A stretch of DNA of 64,000 nt from an uncultured Pelagibacteraceae bacterium (GTDB lineage: Bacteria > Pseudomonadota > Alphaproteobacteria > Pelagibacterales > Pelagibacteraceae): assembly GCA_902631595.1 (NCBI GenBank), contig CACOZH010000002.1, positions 39,692-103,691 of the forward strand. Direction: 5' to 3'. Made by a program: the position numbers and the translations under genes. Of this stretch, positions 42,531-50,672 are shown piece after piece (the stretch's first letter is position 1; every line of letters starts with the position of its first letter). The notes under the pieces were generated by a model, which was not told the DNA's origin, did no database searches, and was given only the letters and a program-made list of their open reading frames with translations.

Positions 42531-42898
42531 TATTTGAGTTCTACTTTTGCGCCTGCAGCTTCTAATTTTTGCTTAATTTCTTCTGCTTCTTTTTTATTTA
42601 CTCCAGCTTTTACTTCTTTAGGTGCTCCTTCAACTAAATCTTTAGCCTCTTTTAATCCAAGTGAAGTTACTGCTCTAATTTCTTTAATAACATTAATTTT
42701 TTTGTCACCACCAGAAGCTAAGACGACTGTAAACTCATCCTTCTCTTCTGCTGGAGCCGCTGCTCCTGATGCAGCTGGTGCAGCAACTGCAGCTGCAGCT
42801 GTAACGCCCCATTTTTCCTCTAATTGTTTTGAAAGTTCAGCAGCTTCAACAACTGTTAAACTTGATAATTCCTCTATTATTTTATTTAAGTCAGCCAT
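42530..42898 (-). CDS. rplL: 50S ribosomal protein L7/L12 (bL12)
   Basis: 122 residues. An N-terminal dimerisation domain (about 1-32) is followed by an alanine-rich hinge (about 34-50) and a C-terminal factor-binding domain with [20 protein letters not shown]. Several dimers bind L10 to form the stalk that recruits EF-Tu, EF-G and release factors. It lies 18 bases after rplJ. Confidence 0.98.
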   Translation of the reverse strand: MADLNKIIEELSSLTVVEAAELSKQLEEKWGVTAAAAVAAPAASGAAAPAEEKDEFTVVLASGGDKKINVIKEIRAVTSLGLKEAKDLVEGAPKEVKAGVNKKEAEEIKQKLEAAGAKVELK

Positions 42899-42916
42899 AA
42901 ATTTTTGTGTCCCTGG

Positions 42917-43423
42917 TTATTTTTTAGATTTTTCGCTCGCCAAAATAGCGATTTTTGTGGCTGGCGCAAGTAAAATAGTTGCTAATTTTTGTGCTGGGGA
43001 CCTCAAAATACCCACTATTTTAGCTCTAGCTTCATCTAATGTTGGTAAAGTAGCTACGTTTTGAACTGCAGCAACATCAAGAATCTCATCTCCCATGATG
43101 CCGCCCAAAATTTTTAGATTTGAGTTCTCCTTAGAAAATTTTGTAAGTATCTTAGCTGAGGTAATAGCATCATCTGACAAAGCTACTGCTGTTGGTCCAG
43201 CAAATAATTTACTTAATTCTTTGGCTCTTGTTTTCTCTAGCGCAATTTTAGTTATTCTATTTTTTGTAATTTTGAATAGAATTCCATGTTCTCTCATCTG
43301 TTTTCTTAATTGATCAAGTTGAGGCATGTTCAAACCTTGATAATGAGTTACGATTAGTGCTTGTGATTTATCAATATCACTCGTCATTTTTGTAATATAA
43401 TTTTTTTTTTGTTCTTTGTTCAT
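42917..43423 (-). CDS. rplJ: 50S ribosomal protein L10 (uL10)
   Basis: 168 residues. The rRNA-binding N-terminal domain has ALIVTHYQGLNMPQLDQLRK, and a C-terminal helix binds L12 dimers. The ATG directly abuts the rplA stop, so the L10 leader that represses this operon in many bacteria has no intergenic space here. Confidence 0.96.
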   Translation of the reverse strand: MNKEQKKNYITKMTSDIDKSQALIVTHYQGLNMPQLDQLRKQMREHGILFKITKNRITKIALEKTRAKELSKLFAGPTAVALSDDAITSAKILTKFSKENSNLKILGGIMGDEILDVAAVQNVATLPTLDEARAKIVGILRSPAQKLATILLAPATKIAILASEKSKK

Positions 43424-44116
43424 TTAAAAATGTTTGTCCAATTTTAATTTATATGAAATACCCATAGTTGATGTTAAGAAAATTGTTTTTATCATCTCTC
43501 CTTTAAAAGAATTATTTCCCTTCTCTTTTTCCAATGTATCAATAACAGCGTTAAAATTTGACAAAATTTTATCATCTGTAAAAGATTTTTTACCTAAACT
43601 AAGACCAATGTTTCCATCTTTATCGTTTTTTAATTCTACTTGTCCTGCTTTAGCATTTTTAACCGCCAGCTCAATATCTTCAGTAACAGTGCCTAGTTTT
43701 GGATTTGGCATCAATCCTTTTGGCCCTAGAATTTTTCCAAGTTTAGACAAAGCAATCATCATCTTTGGCGTACAAATTAATTTTTCAAAATTGAAATTAC
43801 CATCTTTAATTTTTTCTATTAAATCCTCACCACCAACAAGATCCGCTCCAGCCTTTTCAGCTAATGTTTTTTTTGATTCATCACATACTACAGCTACTTT
43901 AATTTTTTTACCTGTTCCAGATGGCATATTTACTATTGTTCTTATATTTATTTCACCTTTTTTTTGTTTATTGTTAATTTGAAAACTTAAATCAATTGAC
44001 TCATCAAATTTAGCTGTACAATTTTTTTTTATGACAGGAAGTAATTCTTTTATAGATTTTGAAGATATTTCTTTCTTGTCTTTAATTAAGTTTTTATATC
44101 TTTTAGATTTAATCAC
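43424..44116 (-). CDS. rplA: 50S ribosomal protein L1 (uL1)
   Basis: 230 residues. [14 protein letters not shown] and [20 protein letters not shown] are diagnostic. L1 forms the mobile stalk that guides deacylated tRNA out of the E-site. In E. coli it represses rplK-rplA by binding the rplK leader; here rplK overlaps nusG, leaving no leader. It overlaps rplK by four bases. Confidence 0.98.
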   Translation of the reverse strand: MIKSKRYKNLIKDKKEISSKSIKELLPVIKKNCTAKFDESIDLSFQINNKQKKGEINIRTIVNMPSGTGKKIKVAVVCDESKKTLAEKAGADLVGGEDLIEKIKDGNFNFEKLICTPKMMIALSKLGKILGPKGLMPNPKLGTVTEDIELAVKNAKAGQVELKNDKDGNIGLSLGKKSFTDDKILSNFNAVIDTLEKEKGNNSFKGEMIKTIFLTSTMGISYKLKLDKHF

Positions 44117-44541
44117 TCTTTCACCTCTATTCCCATTGATCTTGCTGACCCTGCTATTATTTTTGACGCTTGATCTAAATCATGAGCGTTCAAATCTGCC
44201 ATTTTTTCTTTAGCGATCTCCTCTAATTGTTTTTTTGTAATTGATTTAACTATATTTCTTCCAGGCTCTGCTGATCCACTCTTCAGTTTTAATTTTTCTT
44301 TTATATAATATGTAGCAGGTGGTGATTTAATTATAAAATCGAATTTTTTATCTTTATAGACAGTTATGATCACAGGTACTGGCTTTCCCATTAAACCTTT
44401 TGTTTTTTCATTAAATGCTTTGCAAAAGTCCATGATATTAATACCTCTTTGCCCTAATGCAGGACCGACTGGTGGAGCTGGATTAGCTTGTCCACCTTTA
44501 ATTTGTAATTTTACAAAACCTGTAATTTCTTTTTTTGCCAT
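44113..44541 (-). CDS. rplK: 50S ribosomal protein L11 (uL11)
   Basis: 142 residues. The proline-rich segment [20 protein letters not shown] near residue 15 is the thiostrepton-site signature. L11 forms the GTPase-associated centre with 23S rRNA and is needed for stringent RelA activation. Its ATG shares one base with the nusG stop (TAATG). Confidence 0.98.
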   Translation of the reverse strand: MAKKEITGFVKLQIKGGQANPAPPVGPALGQRGINIMDFCKAFNEKTKGLMGKPVPVIITVYKDKKFDFIIKSPPATYYIKEKLKLKSGSAEPGRNIVKSITKKQLEEIAKEKMADLNAHDLDQASKIIAGSARSMGIEVKE

Positions 44542-45071
44542 TAACTTGCCTTTTCTACTTGGTTAAACTCAAGTTCAACAGGTGTTGGTCGACCAAAAAT
44601 TGAAACAGATACCTTTACTTTAGATTTATCTTCATCAATTTCTTCAACTAAACCACTGAAAGATGCAAACGGTCCGTCGATAACTTGAACTTTTTCACCA
44701 ATCGCGTAATCTATACCAGATTTTGGCTGAACTACACCATCTTTTATTTCGCCTAAAATCTTTTCAATTTCTTTATTTGAAACAGGTACAGGTGTACCTT
44801 TTGATCCTAAAAAACCGCTGACTTTTTTTAAAGATTTTATCATATGATATATATCGTCTGTCATCTCACACTTAATTAAAACATAACCAGGAAAGTATTT
44901 TTTCTTTCTTTGGACCCTTTTTCCTCTTCTCACCTCAGTTACATCGTGAGTAGGTACAATAATTTCCTCGATTTTATCCGTAACTTTGTTCTTATCAGCC
45001 TCTTCTTTTATTTGTTGTGCTACTTTATTTTCAAAGCTTGAATGGGATTGTACAATAAACCAATTTGACAT
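44541..45071 (-). CDS. nusG: Transcription termination/antitermination factor NusG
   Basis: 176 residues from the ATG at 45071 ([18 protein letters not shown]). A 45-codon upstream extension in the same frame is antisense-like sequence across secE and is not used. The N-terminal NGN domain binds RNA polymerase and contains [15 protein letters not shown]. The C-terminal KOW domain reads [22 protein letters not shown] and contacts S10 or Rho. The start overlaps the secE stop by one base. Confidence 0.97.
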   Translation of the reverse strand: MSNWFIVQSHSSFENKVAQQIKEEADKNKVTDKIEEIIVPTHDVTEVRRGKRVQRKKKYFPGYVLIKCEMTDDIYHMIKSLKKVSGFLGSKGTPVPVSNKEIEKILGEIKDGVVQPKSGIDYAIGEKVQVIDGPFASFSGLVEEIDEDKSKVKVSVSIFGRPTPVELEFNQVEKAS

Positions 45072-45262
45072 TAAAAACTCACTTGTAAGATGATTTCTAG
45101 AAAAAATTTTAAAATTTGATCTAAGAGAAGAAAAAACAGTGAAGCTATTATTGCCATTGCTGCAACCATCAATGAGCCTTGAACTGTTTCTTTTGAAGTG
45201 GGCCAAGAAACTTTAAAAGCTTCGTTTTTAACCTCTTGAAAAAATTTAAGTGGGTTTTTCAT
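45071..45262 (-). CDS. secE: Protein translocase subunit SecE
   Basis: 63 residues, the short single-span form. The cytoplasmic amphipathic helix with EVKNEAFKVSWPTSKET precedes one membrane span (about 32-55). It clamps the two halves of SecY. It lies between tRNA-Trp and nusG, the standard position. Confidence 0.96.
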   Translation of the reverse strand: MKNPLKFFQEVKNEAFKVSWPTSKETVQGSLMVAAMAIIASLFFLLLDQILKFFLEIILQVSF

Positions 45263-45279
45263 AAAATCCTTTAATTATA

Positions 45280-45355
45280 TGGCAGGAGCGGAGGGAATCG
45301 AACCCCCAACCTCCGGTTTTGGAGACCGGCGCTCTACCAATTGAGCTACACTCCT
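45280..45355 (-). tRNA. tRNA-Trp (CCA)
   Basis: A 76-base cloverleaf on the minus strand. The acceptor AGGAGTG pairs with CGCTCCT through one G-T pair. The anticodon loop is CTCCAAA, giving anticodon CCA, and GGTTCGATTCC is the T-arm. The 3' CCA is encoded. It lies eight bases after the tuf stop and before secE, so it is probably cut from a shared transcript. Confidence 0.96.
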
Positions 45356-45363
45356 ATGGAGTT

Positions 45364-46554
45364 TTACTCGATAATTTTAGTTACTACTCCAGCACCTACT
45401 GTTCTTCCACCTTCTCTTATTGCAAAATTTAATTTTTCGCTCATTGCAATTGGAGTTATAAGTTTAACAGTAAATTTTGCATCATCACCCGGCATAACCA
45501 TTTCAGTACCAGCTGGTAGTTCAACTTCACCGGTAACGTCAGTAGTTCTAAAATAAAACTGGGGTCTGTATTTAGTAAAGAACGGTGTATGTCTTCCACC
45601 TTCCTCTTTCTTTAATACATAAGCCTGAGCCTCAAATTTAGTATGCGGTGTAACAGAGCCTGGTTTGCAAAGAACTTGTCCTCTTTCAACATCGTCTCTC
45701 TCAACTCCTCTTAAAAGTGCTCCGATGTTATCACCTGCCTCGCCAGTATCTAGTATTTTTCTAAACATTTCAACACCAGTACAAACTGATTTTTTAGTTT
45801 CTCTGATACCTACGATCTCAATCTCCTCTCCAGTTTTAACTACACCTTGTTCTACTCTTCCTGTTACAACTGTGCCTCTTCCCGAAATAGAAAAGACATC
45901 TTCAACAGGCATTAAAAAAGGTTTATCTTTTGGTCTGTCTGGTTGCGGAATAAATTCATCAACCGCTTTCATCAACTCCATTATAGCATTTTTTCCTATA
46001 GCTTCATCTCTTCCTTCAACTGCTGCTAAAGCTGAACCTTTAACTATTGGAGTTTTATCACCAGGAAATTTATAAGACGTTAATAGTTCTTTTATTTCTT
46101 CTTCAACCAAATCTATCATTTCTTTATCATCAACTTGGTCTACTTTATTTAAAAATACTACAATTGCTGGAACACCAACTTGCCTTGCTAAAAGTATATG
46201 TTCTTTTGTTTGTGGCATTGGGCCATCAGCTGCATTAACAACTAATATTGCTCCATCCATTTGCGCAGCACCAGTAATCATATTTTTTACATAGTCTGCG
46301 TGACCTGGACAGTCTACGTGAGCATAATGTCTTTTATCAGTTTCATACTCAACGTGCGCTGTAGAAATAGTAATACCTCTCTCTTTTTCCTCTGGTGCCT
46401 TATCAATTTGATCATATGCAGTAAATTGTGCTCCACCGCTTTCTGATAATACTTTAGTTATCGCAGCAGTAAGAGTTGTTTTACCATGGTCGACGTGGCC
46501 AATTGTACCAATATTACAATGTGGCTTCGATCTATTAAACTTTTCTTTAGACAT
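45364..46554 (-). CDS. tuf: Elongation factor Tu
   Basis: 396 residues. The G motifs are GHVDHGKT (19-26), DCPGHADY and NKVD; the C-terminal barrel ends [13 protein letters not shown]-Tu delivers aminoacyl-tRNA to the ribosome. It is the only tuf in this window; the second copy often found between fusA and rpsJ is absent. The order tRNA-Tyr, tRNA-Gly, tuf, tRNA-Trp, secE recalls the tufB operon of enterobacteria. Confidence 0.98.
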   Translation of the reverse strand: MSKEKFNRSKPHCNIGTIGHVDHGKTTLTAAITKVLSESGGAQFTAYDQIDKAPEEKERGITISTAHVEYETDKRHYAHVDCPGHADYVKNMITGAAQMDGAILVVNAADGPMPQTKEHILLARQVGVPAIVVFLNKVDQVDDKEMIDLVEEEIKELLTSYKFPGDKTPIVKGSALAAVEGRDEAIGKNAIMELMKAVDEFIPQPDRPKDKPFLMPVEDVFSISGRGTVVTGRVEQGVVKTGEEIEIVGIRETKKSVCTGVEMFRKILDTGEAGDNIGALLRGVERDDVERGQVLCKPGSVTPHTKFEAQAYVLKKEEGGRHTPFFTKYRPQFYFRTTDVTGEVELPAGTEMVMPGDDAKFTVKLITPIAMSEKLNFAIREGGRTVGAGVVTKIIE

Positions 46555-46591
46555 TATATTTTTTACCTCACTTATAATTTTTATTTACATT

Positions 46592-46665
46592 TGGAGCGGG
46601 TGATGGGAATCGAACCCACGCAACCAGCTTGGAAGGCTAGTGTTCTACCACTGAACTACACCCGC
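46592..46665 (-). tRNA. tRNA-Gly (TCC)
   Basis: A 74-base cloverleaf on the minus strand. Acceptor GCGGGTG pairs with CACCCGC. The anticodon loop CTTCCAA gives anticodon TCC, closed by the stem CTAGC/GCTGG. CCA is encoded. It lies 37 bases before the tuf ATG in the direction of transcription. Confidence 0.96.
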
Positions 46666-46702
46666 AAACCCAAGTGTTCACTCCTGTTTAAACAATATTA
46701 AA

Positions 46703-46788
<86 letters not shown>

Positions 46789-46840
46789 AAATTTAATGGA
46801 AGAGTGTCCACATGTTTAATAAAGCTTAAACAACAGGCGG

Positions 46841-46868
46841 TTTATATATTTTTATCTTATAATTGCAA
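46841..46868 (-). promoter_or_regulatory. Candidate promoter for the tRNA-Tyr-tRNA-Gly-tuf transcript
   Basis: TTGCAA (46868-46863) and TATAAA (46846-46841) are 16 bases apart on the minus strand, followed by a GC-rich CCGCCTG discriminator. The predicted start is about 45 bases before tRNA-Tyr. The 130-base gap is shared with the divergent rlmB gene. Confidence 0.5.
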
Positions 46869-46919
46869 TATTAGAATTTATGGTAAAATCTATCAAAATA
46901 CGTGTAAAATAAGGTTAAA

Positions 46920-47657
46920 ATGAATAAATCTTCATATTTTATTGTAGGAAAGCACCCTGTAATAGAGGCGCTTAAAAATAATAATAGAAAAGTTCTTAAA
47001 TTATTTTTAACGGAAGAAAGTAAAAAAACAATCCATAGAGTAAGTCCCAAAAAAAATCTTATTAAAGATCTGAAGGTATTTTTTAAAACAAAAAAAGAAT
47101 TAGATAACTATTGCAAAAATGAAAATATTTTACATCAGGGTTTTGTAGCAGAAGTTGAGAAATTAGAATACATCGAATTAAAGTCTTTTATTAGAAAAAA
47201 TAACAAATTAAATTTAGCATGTCTTGCTGGTGCCACAGATCCTAGAAATATAGGATCAATAATTCGTAGTGCGAGTGCATTTAATATTGATGGTTTAATT
47301 GTAAGAGAGAGAGATTTTCCCGCAACTAGCAAGCTTATGTATAAAGCGGCATCTGGTGGTACTGAACATTTAAACATATTCATTGTTTCAAATATAAATT
47401 CTACCTTAAAATCATTAAGAGAAAATAATTTTTGGATTTATGGTTTTGACGGATCAGGAAATAAAGATCTGAAAGAAATAAAATGGGAAGGAAATAATGT
47501 TCTGGTCTTTGGTTCAGAAGGCTATGGAATGAAAAAACATACAGAAAAATATCTAGACTTTACTATTAAAATTGAGATCAATAACAAAATAGAAAGTCTA
47601 AATCTCTCAAATAGTGCTTCAATAGTATTTCATCATATAAATTCTAATAAAAAATAA
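46920..47657 (+). CDS. rlmB: 23S rRNA (guanosine-2'-O)-methyltransferase RlmB-like (SpoU/TrmH family)
   Basis: 245 residues. An N-terminal substrate-binding domain (YFIVGKHPVIEALKNNNR) precedes a trefoil-knot SPOUT domain. The knot shows GATDPRNIGSIIRSASAF, FGSEGYGMKK, and IESLNLSNSASIVFHH. RlmB methylates G2251 in the P-loop of 23S rRNA; other SpoU members modify tRNA, so the exact target is assigned by similarity only. Confidence 0.88.
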   Translation: MNKSSYFIVGKHPVIEALKNNNRKVLKLFLTEESKKTIHRVSPKKNLIKDLKVFFKTKKELDNYCKNENILHQGFVAEVEKLEYIELKSFIRKNNKLNLACLAGATDPRNIGSIIRSASAFNIDGLIVRERDFPATSKLMYKAASGGTEHLNIFIVSNINSTLKSLRENNFWIYGFDGSGNKDLKEIKWEGNNVLVFGSEGYGMKKHTEKYLDFTIKIEINNKIESLNLSNSASIVFHHINSNKK

Positions 47658-47658
47658 C

Positions 47659-47686
47659 TTGATCTTATTAAATTTAAGACTAAAAA
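47659..47686 (+). promoter_or_regulatory. Candidate promoter for tRNA-Thr
   Basis: TTGATC (47659-47664) and TAAAAA (47681-47686) are separated by 16 bases, a few bases before the mature 5' end of tRNA-Thr. The -10 match is poor, so read-through from rlmB is an alternative. Confidence 0.35.
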
Positions 47687-47695
47687 ACATTACAA

Positions 47696-47771
47696 GCCCC
47701 TATAGCTCAGCTGGTAGAGCAACTGATTTGTAATCAGTAGGTCCGCGGTTCGAGTCCGTGTGGGGGCACCA
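47696..47771 (+). tRNA. tRNA-Thr (TGT)
   Basis: A 76-base cloverleaf. Acceptor GCCCCTA pairs with TGGGGGC through one G-T pair. The anticodon loop TTTGTAA gives TGT, closed by ACTGA/TCAGT. The T-arm is GCGGTTCGAGTCCGT and CCA is encoded. Confidence 0.96.
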
Positions 47772-47865
47772 TAATTTTGCAAACTTTAACAAATTTTTAA
47801 TTTATATAATCTAAAATTAATTAGCAATTGATTTAACAGTATATATATTTAATTTTAAATATAAA

Positions 47866-48123
47866 ATGTATAAAAATATTCTAAAATCAGTTTTTTTAAT
47901 TAGCATAATTTTTTTTGGCATATTTTCAATTTTTTTTTATTTATGGATTAAAAGATATTTTGGAGATATTGAATTTGATTTAATCTTAAAAAATATTAAT
48001 TTTAGACTTCAAGGCCTAGTAGATGCTGATGATTATGTAATAAATTATTTAAATTATTTGCCAATTTCTTTTCTAATCTGTTCAATTTTGATTTTTTTTT
48101 CTATAGATTTATTTTTGTTGTAA
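47866..48123 (+). CDS. Small membrane protein or 5' remnant of a phosphoglycerol transferase-like gene, 85 residues
   Basis: A hydrophobic span (about 8-28) is followed by WIKRYFGDIEFDLILKNI near residues 28-45, a short polar stretch, and a second span (about 66-85) that runs to the stop. The FGDIEFDxIL pattern after the first helix recalls the N-terminal membrane part of OpgB/LtaS-like phosphoglycerol transferases, but the catalytic sulfatase domain is absent. This resemblance is from memory and uncertain. The last 70 bases overlap the end of nadK in antisense. It could be a real small protein, a gene truncated beside tRNA-Thr, or not translated. Confidence 0.4.
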   Translation: MYKNILKSVFLISIIFFGIFSIFFYLWIKRYFGDIEFDLILKNINFRLQGLVDADDYVINYLNYLPISFLICSILIFFSIDLFLL

Positions 48124-48827
48124 AGCAAATTAAATACAATTTTTTTGTTTTCGTTAATCTTAATTTCTACTGCATTACGTACTTCTACGTTATCTGCAAC
48201 AGCACTTATTGGTCTTTTTTTAGGATTTAAATTTTTAATTTTTATATGTGACTTATTGCTTACGATTTTTCCCCTCCATCTCCTTGGTCTAAAAGGACTT
48301 ACCGGTGAGATTGCTAACTTATTGGAATTTAAATTCAGTATTGGGCCGTGTACTGATAAATTGTAAGCAGTGCTTCCTGCTGGAGTGCATACAAGAAGAC
48401 CGTCTCCTCTTAATTTCTTTATAACAACTTTATTGCCATTTTTTACTGACAATGAAGCTGCCTGCCTATTTTGTCTTAAAATAGAAATTTCATTAATAGC
48501 AATAGATCTTTTAATTTTCCCATATTTATTTTTAACAATCATATTTAGTGGAGATATTCTAACTGAATCTATTTTGTGTAAATTATTTAAAAAATTTTTT
48601 TTATAAAATTTATTCATGAGAAATCCATAATCTCCTGAGTTGACCCCATAGAAAGGCTTATTAAATTTAAATAATTTTTTTAATGTTTGAAGCATAAACC
48701 CATCTCCACCTATAACTATAATTAATTCAGATTTTTTTAGCGCTACAGGTTTAATAATTTTTTCTAATTTTAGTTTTATTTTTAAAGATTTATTATTATG
48801 ATCTGATATTAAAAAAATTTTTTTCAT
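48054..48827 (-). CDS. nadK: NAD kinase
   Basis: 257 residues. NadK phosphorylates NAD to NADP. The catalytic GGDG is at 40-43 in VIGGDGFMLQTLKK. NEISILRQ and the NAD-site segment GDGLLVCTPAGSTAYNLS follow. The start is four bases from the 3' end of tRNA-Leu, transcribed in the same direction upstream of it. Its C-terminal codons overlap the small membrane ORF in antisense. Confidence 0.95.
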   Translation of the reverse strand: MKKIFLISDHNNKSLKIKLKLEKIIKPVALKKSELIIVIGGDGFMLQTLKKLFKFNKPFYGVNSGDYGFLMNKFYKKNFLNNLHKIDSVRISPLNMIVKNKYGKIKRSIAINEISILRQNRQAASLSVKNGNKVVIKKLRGDGLLVCTPAGSTAYNLSVHGPILNLNSNKLAISPVSPFRPRRWRGKIVSNKSHIKIKNLNPKKRPISAVADNVEVRNAVEIKINENKKIVFNLLYNKNKSIEKKIKIEQIRKEIGK

Positions 48828-48831
48828 TTAG

Positions 48832-48917
48832 TGGTGCCCTCGGCCAGACTCGAACTGGCACTCCCAAAAGGGCAAGGATTTTAAGTCCTTTGTGTCTACC
48901 AATTTCACCACGAGGGC
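48832..48917 (-). tRNA. tRNA-Leu (TAA)
   Basis: An 86-base class II tRNA on the minus strand. Acceptor GCCCTCG pairs with CGAGGGC. The anticodon loop CTTAAAA gives TAA with stem AAGGA/TCCTT, and the long variable arm is TGCCCTTTTGGGAGT-like. CCA is encoded. It marks the left border of the glycan island. Confidence 0.96.
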
Positions 48918-48935
48918 ATGAATTTTTTTCATGAG

Positions 48936-48964
48936 TATTTATGCTAATATTTATAATTGAACAA
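48936..48964 (-). promoter_or_regulatory. Candidate promoter for tRNA-Leu (and nadK)
   Basis: TTGTTC (48964-48959) and TAAATA (48941-48936) lie 17 bases apart on the minus strand, with a predicted start about 12 bases before the tRNA. Both boxes deviate from consensus, but the position is right for a tRNA promoter. Confidence 0.4.
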
Positions 48965-48999
48965 GGTTAATAAGTAAAATTTTTTTTAAAAAAATTAAA

Positions 49000-49764
49000 T
49001 TATAGAACCTCTTTACCAACCTTATTTTTTTCTAGTACAATAAAACTCATTCCACCTGTTTTAATTTGGAAAAATTCAACAAATTCATATTTATTTATTT
49101 TTTCCTCTCTATACTCTTCAAATGCTAAACGTTGGCCTCTTTGAGGATCGCTATAATAACAATTCCAATCATCAAAAACTAATATTGAACCATGAAGATA
49201 TTTGTTATCTAAAAATTTTAAACAATCAACCGTTGAAGAATAGTAATCACAATCTAGATAAGCCATTGCGACTTTATCACCATCTAATAAATTATAATTT
49301 TTTAAACTATCATTGTAAAAGCCTTTTACAATTTTTGTTCTATATAGATCTTTCTTTATTAATTTTTTAAATTTTTCAATCTGAGTTGTATTGATACCTT
49401 CTTTCCATATTGTTTGCTTATCTATGCCTTTCGCATCTGGCATTCCTTCAAATGAGTCAAACGCATAAAATCTATTTATTTTATTTGGTTTAAAGGGTAA
49501 CCCAAGTGTTCTTAAAGCCATTCTAAAAGTACTTGCTGTATGGCAACCAAATTCACAATAAACACCATTAATTCTATTTGTTTGCAAATAATAAGCCGCA
49601 CATTTAAAAAAATTGAATCTTTCAAATAAATTAAAATCTTTATCAATATTTTTTGGAAGATCAGTAATGTTTTTTAATTTAATCCACTTAATGACTCTTT
49701 GTTTGGTTTTGTAGATGAATGAGTTGAAAAAGTTTGTATCTAATTTTTTTAAAAAATTTAGCAT
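49000..49764 (-). CDS. TylF/MycF-family O-methyltransferase, putative sugar or glycan modification
   Basis: 254 residues. The SAM-binding segment is VYCEFGCHTASTFRMAL near residue 88. FYAFDSFEGMPD follows, and the metal-binding acids appear in MAYLDCDYYSSTVDCLKFL and ILVFDDWNCY. TylF and MycF methylate sugar hydroxyls on macrolides; bacterial homologues in polysaccharide clusters are thought to methylate glycan sugars. It is the only gene of the island's left half on the minus strand, divergent from the glycosyltransferase gene across about 100 bases. Confidence 0.85.
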   Translation of the reverse strand: MLNFLKKLDTNFFNSFIYKTKQRVIKWIKLKNITDLPKNIDKDFNLFERFNFFKCAAYYLQTNRINGVYCEFGCHTASTFRMALRTLGLPFKPNKINRFYAFDSFEGMPDAKGIDKQTIWKEGINTTQIEKFKKLIKKDLYRTKIVKGFYNDSLKNYNLLDGDKVAMAYLDCDYYSSTVDCLKFLDNKYLHGSILVFDDWNCYYSDPQRGQRLAFEEYREEKINKYEFVEFFQIKTGGMSFIVLEKNKVGKEVL

Positions 49765-49801
49765 TTATTTTAATCTATTTTAATAACAATTTCTTTAAAT
49801 A

Positions 49802-49830
49802 TTGATTTACAATTATTAATAAATTGTAAT
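49802..49830 (+). promoter_or_regulatory. Candidate promoter with overlapping dyad upstream of the glycosyltransferase gene
   Basis: TTGATT (49802-49807) and TGTAAT (49825-49830) are 17 bases apart. A perfect 8-base dyad, TTACAATT and AATTGTAA (49807-49829, spacer 7), covers the spacer and the -10 box. Such placement is typical of a repressor operator, but in AT-rich DNA a dyad of this length can arise by chance. No regulator gene is nearby. Confidence 0.3.
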
Positions 49831-49868
49831 ATTAATAGTATACATATATTGGTTTATATTCAAAAAAA

Positions 49869-50588
49869 ATGAAAATATTTGGTGTAATTTTAACTTACAA
49901 TTGTGAAAATTTAGTGGAAAAAACTCTCAAAAAAGTTCCATTTCAAAAATTTTCTAAAATAATTTGTTCTGATGATGGATCAACAGATGATACTGAAAAA
50001 AAAATGAAAGAAAATAATATTGAATTTTATTCACATGAACATTTGGGGTATGGGGGAAATTTATTTTTTGGTTTAAAAAAAGCATTTGAAATGGGTGCCA
50101 CTCATGTAGTTGAAATACATGGCGATGGACAATACGATCTTAATAATATTAATGAAATATTAATGAAATTTAAAACTGAAAATTGTGATTTAATTTTAGG
50201 AAATAGATTTTATAACTACAAAAGAACTTTAAACAATGGAATGCCTTTACATATATTTTTTGGAAATATATTTTTGTCACAAATTGCAAGAATTGGACTT
50301 GGTTTAAAATTTGAAGACTTTTTTCCTGGTCAAAGGGCATATAGCAAAAAATTTTTTGATATAATTAAAAATTATTTACTTCCAGAAGGATATCAGTTTA
50401 GTTTCGAAATAATAATGCTATCAAAACTTCATAATTTAAAAATTTCATCTGTAAACACTGAGTGTAATTATAAAGGAGAAAAAAAAACAGCTCCAATAAT
50501 ATATATATTTAGTTGTCTTTATCACCTATTAACAACAATTTTTTTATTTAGACTCAACAAAAAGAAAATTTTTAGTAAAAAAAAATAA
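49869..50588 (+). CDS. Glycosyltransferase family 2 (polyprenol-phosphate sugar transferase-like)
   Basis: 239 residues. The GT-A fold shows ICSDDGSTDDT near residue 38 and the donor/metal motif VEIHGDGQYD near residue 75, the pattern of dolichol/polyprenol-phosphate mannosyl- or glucosyltransferases. A hydrophobic stretch near the C-terminus (YIFSCLYHLLTTIFLF) suggests membrane association. It is the first plus-strand gene of the island. It may make a lipid-linked sugar donor for the GT87-like protein at 54372-55625 (inference). Confidence 0.87.
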   Translation: MKIFGVILTYNCENLVEKTLKKVPFQKFSKIICSDDGSTDDTEKKMKENNIEFYSHEHLGYGGNLFFGLKKAFEMGATHVVEIHGDGQYDLNNINEILMKFKTENCDLILGNRFYNYKRTLNNGMPLHIFFGNIFLSQIARIGLGLKFEDFFPGQRAYSKKFFDIIKNYLLPEGYQFSFEIIMLSKLHNLKISSVNTECNYKGEKKTAPIIYIFSCLYHLLTTIFLFRLNKKKIFSKKK

Positions 50589-50672
50589 GTATTTATAAAT
50601 TTATTTTATTTGGCAAATATAAATTAAAAGGTTAAATATTAAAAAATTATATAGAAAGAATAATCTTTATTT

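Noticed and set aside
42534..43064. 176-codon plus-strand ORF across rplL and rplJ
   Set aside because: It is antisense to two certain ribosomal protein genes; its Ala/Ser richness mirrors the alanine-rich L7/L12 hinge.
45072..45206. 45-codon N-terminal extension of nusG
   Set aside because: It overlaps secE in another frame and adds sequence with no counterpart in NusG; the ATG at 45071 gives the normal 176-residue protein.
48960..48999. A/T palindrome after the TylF-like gene as a terminator
   Set aside because: The run of T followed by a run of A can pair with itself, but there are no G-C pairs and similar runs occur throughout the window.
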